This document shows, in pieces, positions 53,251 through 59,942 of a stretch of 64,000 nt of DNA. The notes below the pieces were generated by a model, which saw nothing but the letters and a program-made list of their open reading frames with translations, did not search any database and was not told the DNA's origin. This DNA comes from Methylovorus menthalis (GTDB lineage Bacteria > Pseudomonadota > Gammaproteobacteria > Burkholderiales > Methylophilaceae). Location: contig NZ_JAJAQH010000006.1 in assembly GCF_020523625.1 (NCBI RefSeq), positions 1,586,134-1,650,133 on the forward strand, given 5' to 3'. The translations under genes and the position numbers were made by a program. Position 1 is the stretch's first letter, and each line of letters opens with the position of its first letter.

Positions 53251-53280
53251 GCCCGTAGAAGGCTTTTTCCTTCTACGGGC
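53251..53280 (-). terminator. 12-bp hairpin between fliC and flaG
   Basis: GCCCGTAGAAGG (53251-53262) and CCTTCTACGGGC (53269-53280) form a perfect 12-bp stem with a 6-nt loop, 30 nt after the fliC stop. No T tract follows on the minus strand. It probably protects the 3' end of fliC mRNA or partly terminates, giving abundant flagellin and less flaG-fliD message. Confidence 0.7.
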
Positions 53281-53310
53281 GATTCATCCCATCTAGCCTT
53301 CGCTTACGTC

Positions 53311-54111
53311 TTAGCCTCTCAGGAGGGTCAGAACGTTTTGCGGTACGGTGTTAGCCTGGGCCAACATCGCAGTACCAGCCTGTTGCAGAATCTGCGTACG
53401 AGTCAGGTTGGCGGTTTCTGCCGCAAAGTCAGCATCCATGATCCGTGACTTGGCTGCAGACTGGTTTTCAACCGATACTTGCAAGGCGCTGATCACAGAC
53501 TCAAAGCGGTTTTGTACAGCACCCAAGGTAGCGCGGTTAGTATTGGCAGTGTTCAGCGCCGTATCAATCGAAGACAGTGCGGTGTTGGCAGCGGTGTCTG
53601 TCAGGATGTTGCCTGAGATAGATGAAGCTGCTGTTGCGCTGACAGTGATAGTCTGGCCGCTGTCTGCACCCACCTGGAACGTCATGCTGGTAGAACCAAA
53701 CACAGCGATACCGTTAAACTTGGTGTCAGTGCCCAGACGGGTGATTTCGCTAGCCAGTTGCTGGAATTCAGCATCCAGGTTAGAACGGTCACCAGTACCG
53801 TTGGTAGCATTGGCAGATTGCACAGCCAGTTCACGCATACGTTGCAGTGCATCAGTTACTTTACCCAGTGCGCCTTCAGCAGTTTGTGCGAAAGAGATCG
53901 CATCGTTTGCGTTACGGATCGCAACAGTTTGACCGCGAACCTGGGAGTCCATACGAGTAGCGATGGACATACCAGCAGCGTCATCCTTTGCGCTGTTTAC
54001 GCGCAGACCAGAAGACAAACGTTGCAGCGAAGTATTCAGGCTCGACTGAGAAGACGACAGGTTACGTTGAGCATTCAGCGAGGCGATGTTGGTGTTAATT
54101 ACAGCAGCCAT
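53311..54111 (-). CDS. fliC: Flagellin FliC (short form)
   Basis: FliC is the filament subunit. The 266-residue protein keeps both conserved ends: MAAVINTNIASLNAQRNLSSSQSSLNTSLQRLSSGLRVNSAKDDAAGMSIA at the N-terminus and ILQQAGTAMLAQANTVPQNVLTLLRG at the C-terminus. Only a short central region separates them, so the exposed D2/D3 domains are missing or tiny. A sigma-28 promoter lies about 80 nt upstream. Only one flagellin gene is seen in this window. Confidence 0.98.
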   Translation of the reverse strand: MAAVINTNIASLNAQRNLSSSQSSLNTSLQRLSSGLRVNSAKDDAAGMSIATRMDSQVRGQTVAIRNANDAISFAQTAEGALGKVTDALQRMRELAVQSANATNGTGDRSNLDAEFQQLASEITRLGTDTKFNGIAVFGSTSMTFQVGADSGQTITVSATAASSISGNILTDTAANTALSSIDTALNTANTNRATLGAVQNRFESVISALQVSVENQSAAKSRIMDADFAAETANLTRTQILQQAGTAMLAQANTVPQNVLTLLRG

Positions 54112-54190
54112 GGTAATTCTCCTTTGTTAATTGATTCAAACACTTACTTTGCATTTCAGCGTTGCGTTCATCGCGCCGCTGTTAAATTGT

Positions 54191-54217
54191 TTATCGGTTA
54201 CTTTTAGCGAAAATTTA
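54191..54217 (-). promoter_or_regulatory. Sigma-28 (FliA) promoter of fliC
   Basis: On the minus strand TAAATTTT (54217-54210), 11 nt, then ACCGATAA (54198-54191). It matches TAAAGTTT-N11-GCCGATAA at 14 of 16 positions with exact spacing. Transcription would start near 54184, leaving a leader of about 70 nt before the fliC ATG. Confidence 0.93.
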
Positions 54218-54350
54218 GCGGGGTTGGCTATTTAAATTTTCAAGCGTTCCGAATCAAGCAATCTTGTGTTTGATGACGGCCGTAATTAACAAATCTTTAA
54301 ACCTTTCTCGAATTTTTTTATTTACCACTATAAAAATCAACAACTTAAAA

Positions 54351-55151
54351 TTATGCTCGCTGAGCTGAAACCCGGCTTGTCAACTGCTTTGCTGCCTTAT
54401 TTAATTTGGTTTGATCCCATGGCTCATTGACGATTTTCTGGAAATTGCGCACTTCATGCAGTACCTGATCGTCGGTTTGGATTACCTCGGTGAGACTATC
54501 CAGTGTCAAATTGAGCAAACGGATGAAGGCTTTCTGCTTGCCGTACTCATCCTCGGTCACCATGCTGATGCGATAACTAAGCTCATTTACCTCGCGCATG
54601 ACTTTTTGCATGGCCCGGTAAGATTGTGTCGTCTTCACCTGTTCAGCGAGATGGCGTGACTTCATCGCCAGCTCGGATTCGTTCTGTAGCAATGCAGGCA
54701 AAGTATGTGCCAACATCTTGGCAAGCTGATCCTGCCAGGGCCGGCCATCATCCCCGGCATCGCTCTGATCTCCAAAGGCGGCGAATCGGGAGCGCTGCGA
54801 CTGAATGGCGACCGATGCCTTCACCAGCTTGAAAATGCCGTCCAGCAAGGCATCCCAGTCTTCGTTTTCAATGGCATAAGCGAGCTTCATGCCCGCTTCA
54901 TTGGAGTTTTTAGCCAGCTGACGGGCCACTTTCTGAAAACGCGCTTCCAGCATGCTGGGGGCGGCAGGCGCTGAGTTGCCCTCTTGTGGGGCAGTCGCCG
55001 GCACGGCTGACTGTCGCCCAGTTAACTCCATATACAAGGCTTGGTAGGCTTCGGGCGTAGGCGCAATATCCCGCGCCTCCAGTCGCGCCAGGATTTCCTG
55101 ACCGAGCAAGGCGGGTTTCTGCTGGTAGATATCGAGATTAGGGTCTGCCAT
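54351..55151 (-). CDS. Stand-alone N-terminal regulatory domain of diguanylate-cyclase type, GGDEF absent
   Basis: The 266-residue protein resembles the N-terminal helical region found in front of GGDEF domains in many beta- and gammaproteobacteria: ILARLEARDIAPTPEAYQALYMELTGR at the start, and LLQNESELAMKSRHLAEQV and LTLDSLTEVIQTDDQVLHEVRNFQKIVNEPWD later. In those proteins a GGDEF domain follows. Here a stop codon ends the frame, and the next 240 bp are AT-rich non-coding DNA leading to the fliC promoter. No catalytic motif exists. The gene could regulate another cyclase or be a remnant; its clean frame argues for function. Start at ATG 55151, with AAAGGA upstream inside a hairpin. Recognition is by eye, so moderately sure. 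Confidence 0.6.
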   Translation of the reverse strand: MADPNLDIYQQKPALLGQEILARLEARDIAPTPEAYQALYMELTGRQSAVPATAPQEGNSAPAAPSMLEARFQKVARQLAKNSNEAGMKLAYAIENEDWDALLDGIFKLVKASVAIQSQRSRFAAFGDQSDAGDDGRPWQDQLAKMLAHTLPALLQNESELAMKSRHLAEQVKTTQSYRAMQKVMREVNELSYRISMVTEDEYGKQKAFIRLLNLTLDSLTEVIQTDDQVLHEVRNFQKIVNEPWDQTKLNKAAKQLTSRVSAQRA

Positions 55152-55161
55152 GGCTGCATAT

Positions 55162-55182
55162 CCTTTGCCATGCAGGCAAAGG
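55162..55182 (-). promoter_or_regulatory. Hairpin masking the ribosome site of the orphan regulatory-domain gene
   Basis: CCTTTGCC and GGCAAAGG form a perfect 8-bp stem with a 5-nt loop. In the mRNA the second arm carries AAAGG of the AAAGGA ribosome site, about 10 nt before the start codon. Formation of the stem would hide the site and lower translation, so a protein or RNA could control it. Confidence 0.6.
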
Positions 55183-55192
55183 CTCCGTCTAT

Positions 55193-55220
55193 AGTTTGAT
55201 TACGCCATGCTAATCAAACT
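55193..55220. repeat. 10-bp palindrome AGTTTGATTA..TAATCAAACT
   Basis: AGTTTGATTA (55193-55202) and TAATCAAACT (55211-55220) are perfect inverse complements with an 8-nt spacer. A related pair, GGTTTGA (55301-55307) and TCAAACC (55323-55329), lies 80 bp away in the same intergenic region. TTTGA/TCAAA half sites may be an operator, possibly for the NarL-type regulator encoded next door. Confidence 0.55.
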
Positions 55221-55377
55221 GACGACAATGCAAACAGGCTAACAGGAAGGTAAAAACAGCTTAAATCGGCAATACCCACGGCTGAGCTTTGCCAGACTAG
55301 GGTTTGACCACCAGAGGTTGAATCAAACCTGCGCTGTCTCAACTCAGCGACAACGATCTAATCCTCCAGATTGCTTT

Positions 55378-56022
55378 TTAATCGACCAGATTGTTTTTTA
55401 TCGCGTAGTGCGTAAGTTCGGCGTTGTGCTTCAGCTGCATTTTTTCCAGGAGCCGGGTGCGGTACATGCTCACGGTTTTGACGGACAGCGACAAGCGCAG
55501 GGCAATCTCACCCACCGTAAGGCCGGAGGCAATGAGCGTAAGTGTCTGAAATTCACGGTCAGACAGCGATTCATGCAACGGCTTTTCGGTATCCATCACC
55601 TGGTTGGCCAGGGCATCGGCCACTTCCGGCGTAATGTACTTTTTACCCTTGGCGATCACCCGAATCGCATTCACCAGCTCGGAAGAAGCGCCCTGCTTGC
55701 CCAGATAGCCCGCTGCACCGGCCTTGAGCGAGCGAATGGCGTATTGATCCTCGCGATGCATGGAGAGCATGAGGATGGCGATCTTGGTGTTTTCCTTCTT
55801 GATGTAGCGTAGCGCATCGATACCGCTACGATCTGGCAGCGAAATATCCAGCAACAGAACATCGGCTTCAAGCTTGCATGCATAGTGGATGGCTTCGCTG
55901 GCGTTTTGTGCCTCGGCGATGACTTCGATGTCTTCGGTCTCCGACAATATCTGTTTCAGCCCTTCGCGGAGAATGGCGTGATCATCGGCAATGATGACCT
56001 TTATTTTTTTATCAGCAGGCAT
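55378..56022 (-). CDS. NarL/FixJ-type DNA-binding response regulator
   Basis: Two-component transcription regulator paired with the kinase just upstream. The 214-residue protein has a receiver domain with the acid pair in IIADDHAILREGL and the phosphoacceptor D59 in LLLDISLPDRSG. The C-terminal LuxR-type helix-turn-helix is LSDREFQTLTLIASGLTVGEIALRLSLSVKTVSMYRTRLLEKM. The frame starts at TTG 56061, 3 nt after the kinase stop, but ATG 56022 gives the usual family N-terminus (MPADKKIKVIIADDH). Targets are unknown. Its place between flagellar and mxa genes leaves both open. Confidence 0.93.
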   Translation of the reverse strand: MPADKKIKVIIADDHAILREGLKQILSETEDIEVIAEAQNASEAIHYACKLEADVLLLDISLPDRSGIDALRYIKKENTKIAILMLSMHREDQYAIRSLKAGAAGYLGKQGASSELVNAIRVIAKGKKYITPEVADALANQVMDTEKPLHESLSDREFQTLTLIASGLTVGEIALRLSLSVKTVSMYRTRLLEKMQLKHNAELTHYAIKNNLVD

Positions 56023-56063
56023 ATGAATGCTTGTCCCCGTATTACCTTCGTTATGTCGCAATC

Positions 56064-57512
56064 TTACTTGAGACTGCGTGGAATTTTAACCTGCACTGCT
56101 GTACCCCCACGTACACGTTTTTCTACTTCAAGACTGCCATCGAGCGCCGCTACCCGCTCCCGCATGCCACGCAGACCAAAGGAGTTGGCTTTATGCTGGT
56201 CCTGCATGCGGATGCCCTGCCCGTCATCGACGATACGCAGCATGATATCGCGGTCTTCCACCAGAAGCTCAACCTCCACCTGCTTGGCCTTGGCATGCTT
56301 GGCGATATTGGACATGGCTTCCTGGCAGATGCGGAACAGCGTGATCGCCTCATCGGCGCTGACGGTAAGCTCGGTCTGCGAGCTGTAAAACCGGCATGGC
56401 AGGGAAAACTGCTTTTCAAACTGCCCGCACTGCCACTCCAGCGCCGCGACAATACCAAGTTCCAGCACATCTGGCCGCAAGTCACTGGCAATGCGGTGAA
56501 CGATATCAAAAGTACGATCGACGATGCTTTCCAGATTGAGCGCCTTCTCCACCAGCTTGGGCTCGTCTGGATTGATACGCTTGATGATGGAAGTAAGACC
56601 GATCTTGATCGCGGTCAGGTTGCCGCCCAGGTCATCGTGTATCTCCCGGGCAATGCGTCTACGCTCCTGCTCCTTCACCTGCGTGAGGTGAGCAGACAGT
56701 TCGGCCATGCGCTGGCGCGAACGCTCAATCTCGAGCTTTTCGTTCTTGCTCTGGGTAATGTTGGTAATAATACCGCCCCATTGCACCTCGCCATTGTGCA
56801 GTTTGATCGGGCTGCCGCGCAGGTTGATCCACTTGGTGTCCTGCCAGGCCTTGATCCAGATGCGACCCTCCCAGTTGAGCACTTTCATTTCACTGGCCGA
56901 GGTCAGCAAGGCTTCGCGGAACGACGGTCGGTCTTCTTCCGCCATCAGCCGATAAAACTGCGATGGCGTCTTGGTCAGCTCGGCTTCGGTAATGCCCAGC
57001 ACGGCGTAACACGCCTCGCTCAAATAGATAAAGCCCAGCCGCCCCGGCCCCAGCAAACGAAACTGGAACACAAGGCCCGGCGTATTGGTCACAATCGCCT
57101 GAAAGCGCGACTCGCTGTCATCCAGCGCCTGCATGGCAGAGCGACTGACGCTGTTTTTCATGACCAGCATCCATGGCCGCCCTTCCGCCTCAAAAAACGA
57201 CACTTTGATACTATCGCCCGCGCGGCGGGCTTTTTCACCATCCGCCTTGGGCAAGAATAAGGTGGCCACTGGCATTCCCTGCGGCTGCTCAATGCATTGC
57301 GCGCGCCATTGCGTCAGCTCATCTTCCGGCATTCCCAGCACCACATGCAGGGGCATTGCATGCAGTTGTGCCGCGGTGCATTGATAGCTGACCAGCGCCT
57401 GCGTACTGACGCAGGCCAGCTTCATGCTCTGCGCATCGACCAGATAGGCTTCATCCGACATACCCGACATCAGTGCGGAAAAAAATGGATTGGCTACCGT
57501 TGCCTCTAGCAA
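56064..57512 (-). CDS. Soluble PAS-containing sensor histidine kinase (HPK7 / NarX type)
   Basis: Kinase partner of the adjacent NarL-type regulator. The 482-residue protein has no membrane segment. It has a PAS-like region at about residues 5-120 and a clear PAS domain at about 135-255. The HisKA_3 motif RRIAREIHDDLGGNLTAIKIGL carries the phosphorylated H292, and the HATPase domain is at about 380-480 (FRICQEAMSNIAKHAKAKQ; DDGQGI; GLRGMRERVAALDGSLEVE). The sensed signal is likely cytoplasmic. TTG 57512, with AGGTG 5 nt upstream, is the likely start. A sigma-70-like promoter lies about 90 nt before it. It is separated from mxaD by two terminators. Confidence 0.93.
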   Translation of the reverse strand: MLEATVANPFFSALMSGMSDEAYLVDAQSMKLACVSTQALVSYQCTAAQLHAMPLHVVLGMPEDELTQWRAQCIEQPQGMPVATLFLPKADGEKARRAGDSIKVSFFEAEGRPWMLVMKNSVSRSAMQALDDSESRFQAIVTNTPGLVFQFRLLGPGRLGFIYLSEACYAVLGITEAELTKTPSQFYRLMAEEDRPSFREALLTSASEMKVLNWEGRIWIKAWQDTKWINLRGSPIKLHNGEVQWGGIITNITQSKNEKLEIERSRQRMAELSAHLTQVKEQERRRIAREIHDDLGGNLTAIKIGLTSIIKRINPDEPKLVEKALNLESIVDRTFDIVHRIASDLRPDVLELGIVAALEWQCGQFEKQFSLPCRFYSSQTELTVSADEAITLFRICQEAMSNIAKHAKAKQVEVELLVEDRDIMLRIVDDGQGIRMQDQHKANSFGLRGMRERVAALDGSLEVEKRVRGGTAVQVKIPRSLK

Positions 57513-57596
57513 GACATCACCTGTTGTTTATGGATTGGTTTTTATGGGGATCGAGCCGCTTGCAGCGCAGTCAGCACAAGGCGTGCAAGCGATTTT

Positions 57597-57625
57597 AAGA
57601 TAATCGCATCCACACAATTTCACAA
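57597..57625 (-). promoter_or_regulatory. Sigma-70 type promoter of the histidine kinase/regulator operon
   Basis: On the minus strand TTGTGA (57625-57620), 17 nt, then TATCTT (57602-57597). It lies between the mxa terminator and the kinase start. TTGTGA agrees with TTGACA at 4 of 6 positions and TATCTT with TATAAT at 4 of 6, with optimal spacing. Confidence 0.5.
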
Positions 57626-57665
57626 GCGTTAATTGCGGAGGCGATAAGATAGACCGACGAGTGGC

Positions 57666-57699
57666 AAAAAAAAACCAGACCTGGAGAGCAAGTCTGGTT
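57666..57699 (-). terminator. Second Rho-independent terminator downstream of mxaD
   Basis: On the minus strand AACCAGAC (57699-57692) and GTCTGGTT (57680-57673) form an 8-bp stem with an 11-nt loop, running into a tract of nine T (57674-57666). It separates the mxa transcript from the kinase operon. Confidence 0.9.
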
Positions 57700-57826
57700 G
57701 AATTTCTATGGAGTATGCCTGAACATTGTGCGACACGCGAACCGTCATTACTGACATTTCAATTGCACTAGAGCATGTGTTGCATACTAAAGGTCGCCGC
57801 GCATTGTCACTACACTGGGCATCCCG

Positions 57827-57850
57827 AAAAACATCGGGAATTTTTCCCGA
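57827..57850 (-). terminator. First terminator directly after mxaD
   Basis: TCGGGAA, AAA, TTCCCGA on the minus strand (57850-57834) make a 7-bp stem, followed after TG by TTTTT (57831-57827). It starts 4 nt beyond the mxaD stop codon. An alternative pairing, CCCGA with the following TCGGG, is possible. With the element at 57666-57699 it forms a tandem terminator. Confidence 0.8.
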
Positions 57851-57853
57851 ATG

Positions 57854-58384
57854 CTACTTGCCGCCCTCCACAAGTTGCTTCAGGCTATCGAGACCTTGAC
57901 GGAAATAACTGCTCACGCCTTCCACTGCAGTCGCATCGTCCTGACCGGCAGGTGGCTCATTACCGGTAAAGGCACGGTAGAAACGGGCTTTCCAGGTAAC
58001 AACGGTTTTTCCGTCCTTGCCTGGGGTCACTTCCAGGCGGCCATTCAACGAGCTGACCGGCAAGGCCTTGATATCCATGTCGCGGCCCATGCGGTAGGCA
58101 TAGCGCATTTCGGCATCCGAGTAATCATCCAGCTCCTCTTCCAGCACACCGCCGCTCTTGAATGTCAGCGTGCGTTTGGCACCTGAAGCATTACCACCTT
58201 CGGAGGTGACTTTCTCCAGAGAGGGATTCCAGGCAGCCAGCGCGCCGAAGTCCTTGATCTTGGCCCAGACGGCGGCAGGTGCCGCGTTGATTTCCACCGT
58301 CTCCTCAGCCTTCTGCGGGGTGGGGCCATGCGCCCACGCCGCCAAGGGTAATACCAACAACAGTCCTGCAATCCATGATTTCAT
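57854..58384 (-). CDS. mxaD: Methanol oxidation protein MxaD
   Basis: MxaD is a periplasmic protein that promotes electron flow between methanol dehydrogenase and cytochrome cL. The 176-residue precursor has a signal peptide (SWIAGLLLVLPLAAWAHG). It has an SRPBCC/polyketide-cyclase-like fold (VEINAAPAAVWAKIKDFGALAAWNPSLEKV; TWKARFYRAFTGNEPP). ATG 58384 overlaps the mxaL stop (ATGA); the frame extends upstream without homology. It is the last gene before the terminators. Confidence 0.94.
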   Translation of the reverse strand: MKSWIAGLLLVLPLAAWAHGPTPQKAEETVEINAAPAAVWAKIKDFGALAAWNPSLEKVTSEGGNASGAKRTLTFKSGGVLEEELDDYSDAEMRYAYRMGRDMDIKALPVSSLNGRLEVTPGKDGKTVVTWKARFYRAFTGNEPPAGQDDATAVEGVSSYFRQGLDSLKQLVEGGK

Positions 58385-59358
58385 GGTTTTCCTTTCTTGA
58401 ACAATGATGAAATAAAAGCGGGGAAATACGAGGCCAGCAGCAGGAGCAAGGCCAGCCCGGCAAATACGGGCCGGATATCGCTGGCAACCCACTGCCGGTG
58501 CAAGGTGTTCTGCCGCAGGGCATCCGCCAGCTGCGCTTTGTCCTGCAGATGCAGATAGTGCAGGCCGGTAATCTTGGCGAGTTCCTGCAGGCCTTTTTCA
58601 TCCAGGGCCGACATATGCTCGGTATACGAACCTTCGGGGTGTGCGCCATGTGGCGCATTGCGTCCGTGATAGCCTTCCATTTCCAGCACGGACTGCACGT
58701 GGGACATGCCGAAAGTCGCAAATTGCATGGCATCTTCCGGTACCCAGTAGCCCGTAATGTTGTCGTTTTCATCGAGCTTGGGGATCGCTTGCCGCTGCAG
58801 ACCGCCAACGCCGGCAATAATGCCGCTCACCTCGCCAGGTTTGCCGTCAAACACCGGCATGTAGCGCGGATTGGCAGGCGGTGCCTGCTGACCATCGGTC
58901 AGAAACACCAGTGTATCGAGCTTGAGCTTGCGGGTTTCTTCAATACCGCGATACAGACCGTGCGTGATGAAGGAATCCGCCGCCCAAGCCATGCGCCAGT
59001 CGAGCCGCTCCACCGCTTCATCCAGCACACTGAAATGCGCGCAGACTTCCATGGGCTTGAACAGCATGGAAACATCGCGCTCGGTAAACATGCCGATGCT
59101 GACCAGTGAGCCACAGGGCAGATGACGCAAGGCATCGCGCACCGATTGCCGGGCGAATGCCAGGCGGGCAACGCCACCGGGGCCACCATCGCGCACGTTC
59201 ATGCTCTGCGTAATATCAATGACAAACCCCACCGAAAACACCTTACGTGGCAAAGGCAGCTGTGGATGCAGAAACACCGGCAGCATCAAGATACAGGCCG
59301 CCAGCAGCAGCGCCCGGCCAGGTGCCTCGGCAATACGCAAACGCCAGCCTTGCTTCAC
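58381..59358 (-). CDS. mxaL: Methanol dehydrogenase maturation protein MxaL (von Willebrand A domain)
   Basis: MxaL acts with MxaA and MxaK in calcium insertion into methanol dehydrogenase. The 325-residue protein has an N-terminal membrane segment (ALLLAACILMLPVFL) and a vWA domain with a MIDAS-like GFVIDITQSMNVRD, which has Thr instead of the first Ser of the DxSxS consensus. A C-terminal membrane segment follows (IRPVFAGLALLLLLASYF). The start is GTG 59358, overlapping the mxaK stop as GTGA. The next gene, mxaD, overlaps as ATGA. Confidence 0.93.
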   Translation of the reverse strand: MKQGWRLRIAEAPGRALLLAACILMLPVFLHPQLPLPRKVFSVGFVIDITQSMNVRDGGPGGVARLAFARQSVRDALRHLPCGSLVSIGMFTERDVSMLFKPMEVCAHFSVLDEAVERLDWRMAWAADSFITHGLYRGIEETRKLKLDTLVFLTDGQQAPPANPRYMPVFDGKPGEVSGIIAGVGGLQRQAIPKLDENDNITGYWVPEDAMQFATFGMSHVQSVLEMEGYHGRNAPHGAHPEGSYTEHMSALDEKGLQELAKITGLHYLHLQDKAQLADALRQNTLHRQWVASDIRPVFAGLALLLLLASYFPAFISSLFKKGKP

Positions 59359-59942
59359 GGCATGCCCTTGGGGAAACCAGGAATGGTCGGCCAGGCACGC
59401 TCGGTGGTGGTCTTCAGCTCGGTTTCTTCCTGCGATTGCTCATTGCGGATGCCGGGCGTCAGGTCGGGGCTGGCACGCTGCGCCAGCTCCATGTTGTGCC
59501 GGGCATCCCACAGCTGCGGATCATGGCGCAGGGCATCGCGGTAGGCATCCTTGGCCATCGCCAGCAGGGGGGCGGCCTGGTTATAAGCCAGCGCACCCTC
59601 TTCACTCAACGCGCCTAGCGCTGTCGACAAATAAGCATTGCCCATGTTGTATTTAGCGCGTGCCTGCAACGTAGCAGAGAGGCGCGGATCCAGCCGGCCA
59701 TACAGCTCCAGCGCATGCGTGCTATCGCCACGCCGGGTCAGCTGCCAGGCTTGCAGCATTTGCCCCTCGGGGGTCTGGCTTAGCCATGGGGCCTGCTTCT
59801 CGAGCGGCTCCTTGGGGTTAGCCAGCACCTGATTCACCTGGCTGGCCTGCAGCCATTGCCAGCCTTGCCAACCAGTGAGCCCCAGACCGGCCGCGAGCAG
59901 GCTCCAGGCCAGTGTCTCGCGCCACAAGATCATGCGTGCCAT
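59355..59942 (-). CDS. mxaK: Methanol dehydrogenase maturation protein MxaK
   Basis: MxaK is a membrane-anchored protein of the calcium-insertion set. The 195-residue protein has one N-terminal membrane segment (TLAWSLLAAGLGLTGWQGW). A helical, TPR-like periplasmic part follows (LQAWQLTRRGDSTHALELYGRLDPRLSATLQARAKYNMGNAYLS). ATG 59942 overlaps the mxaC end by 13 nt; the upstream extension of the frame has no signal-like start. Order C-K-L-D agrees with known mxa clusters. Confidence 0.93.
   Translation of the reverse strand: MARMILWRETLAWSLLAAGLGLTGWQGWQWLQASQVNQVLANPKEPLEKQAPWLSQTPEGQMLQAWQLTRRGDSTHALELYGRLDPRLSATLQARAKYNMGNAYLSTALGALSEEGALAYNQAAPLLAMAKDAYRDALRHDPQLWDARHNMELAQRASPDLTPGIRNEQSQEETELKTTTERAWPTIPGFPKGMP

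Larger units (their letters stand above)
57513..57853. other. Intergenic region between mxaD and the histidine kinase gene
   Basis: About 340 bp without a gene. It holds two minus-strand terminators that close the mxa operon (57827-57850 and 57666-57699) and a promoter-like pair for the kinase gene (57597-57625). Nothing coding is supported between 57700 and 57826. Confidence 0.7.

Noticed and set aside
55263-55290. Sigma-28 promoter for the orphan regulatory gene (GCCGATTT on the minus strand)
   Set aside because: The nearest CAAA for the -35 side is two nucleotides too far away.
56031-57260. 409-codon plus-strand frame over the histidine kinase
   Set aside because: Antisense to a kinase with intact H box and ATPase motifs.
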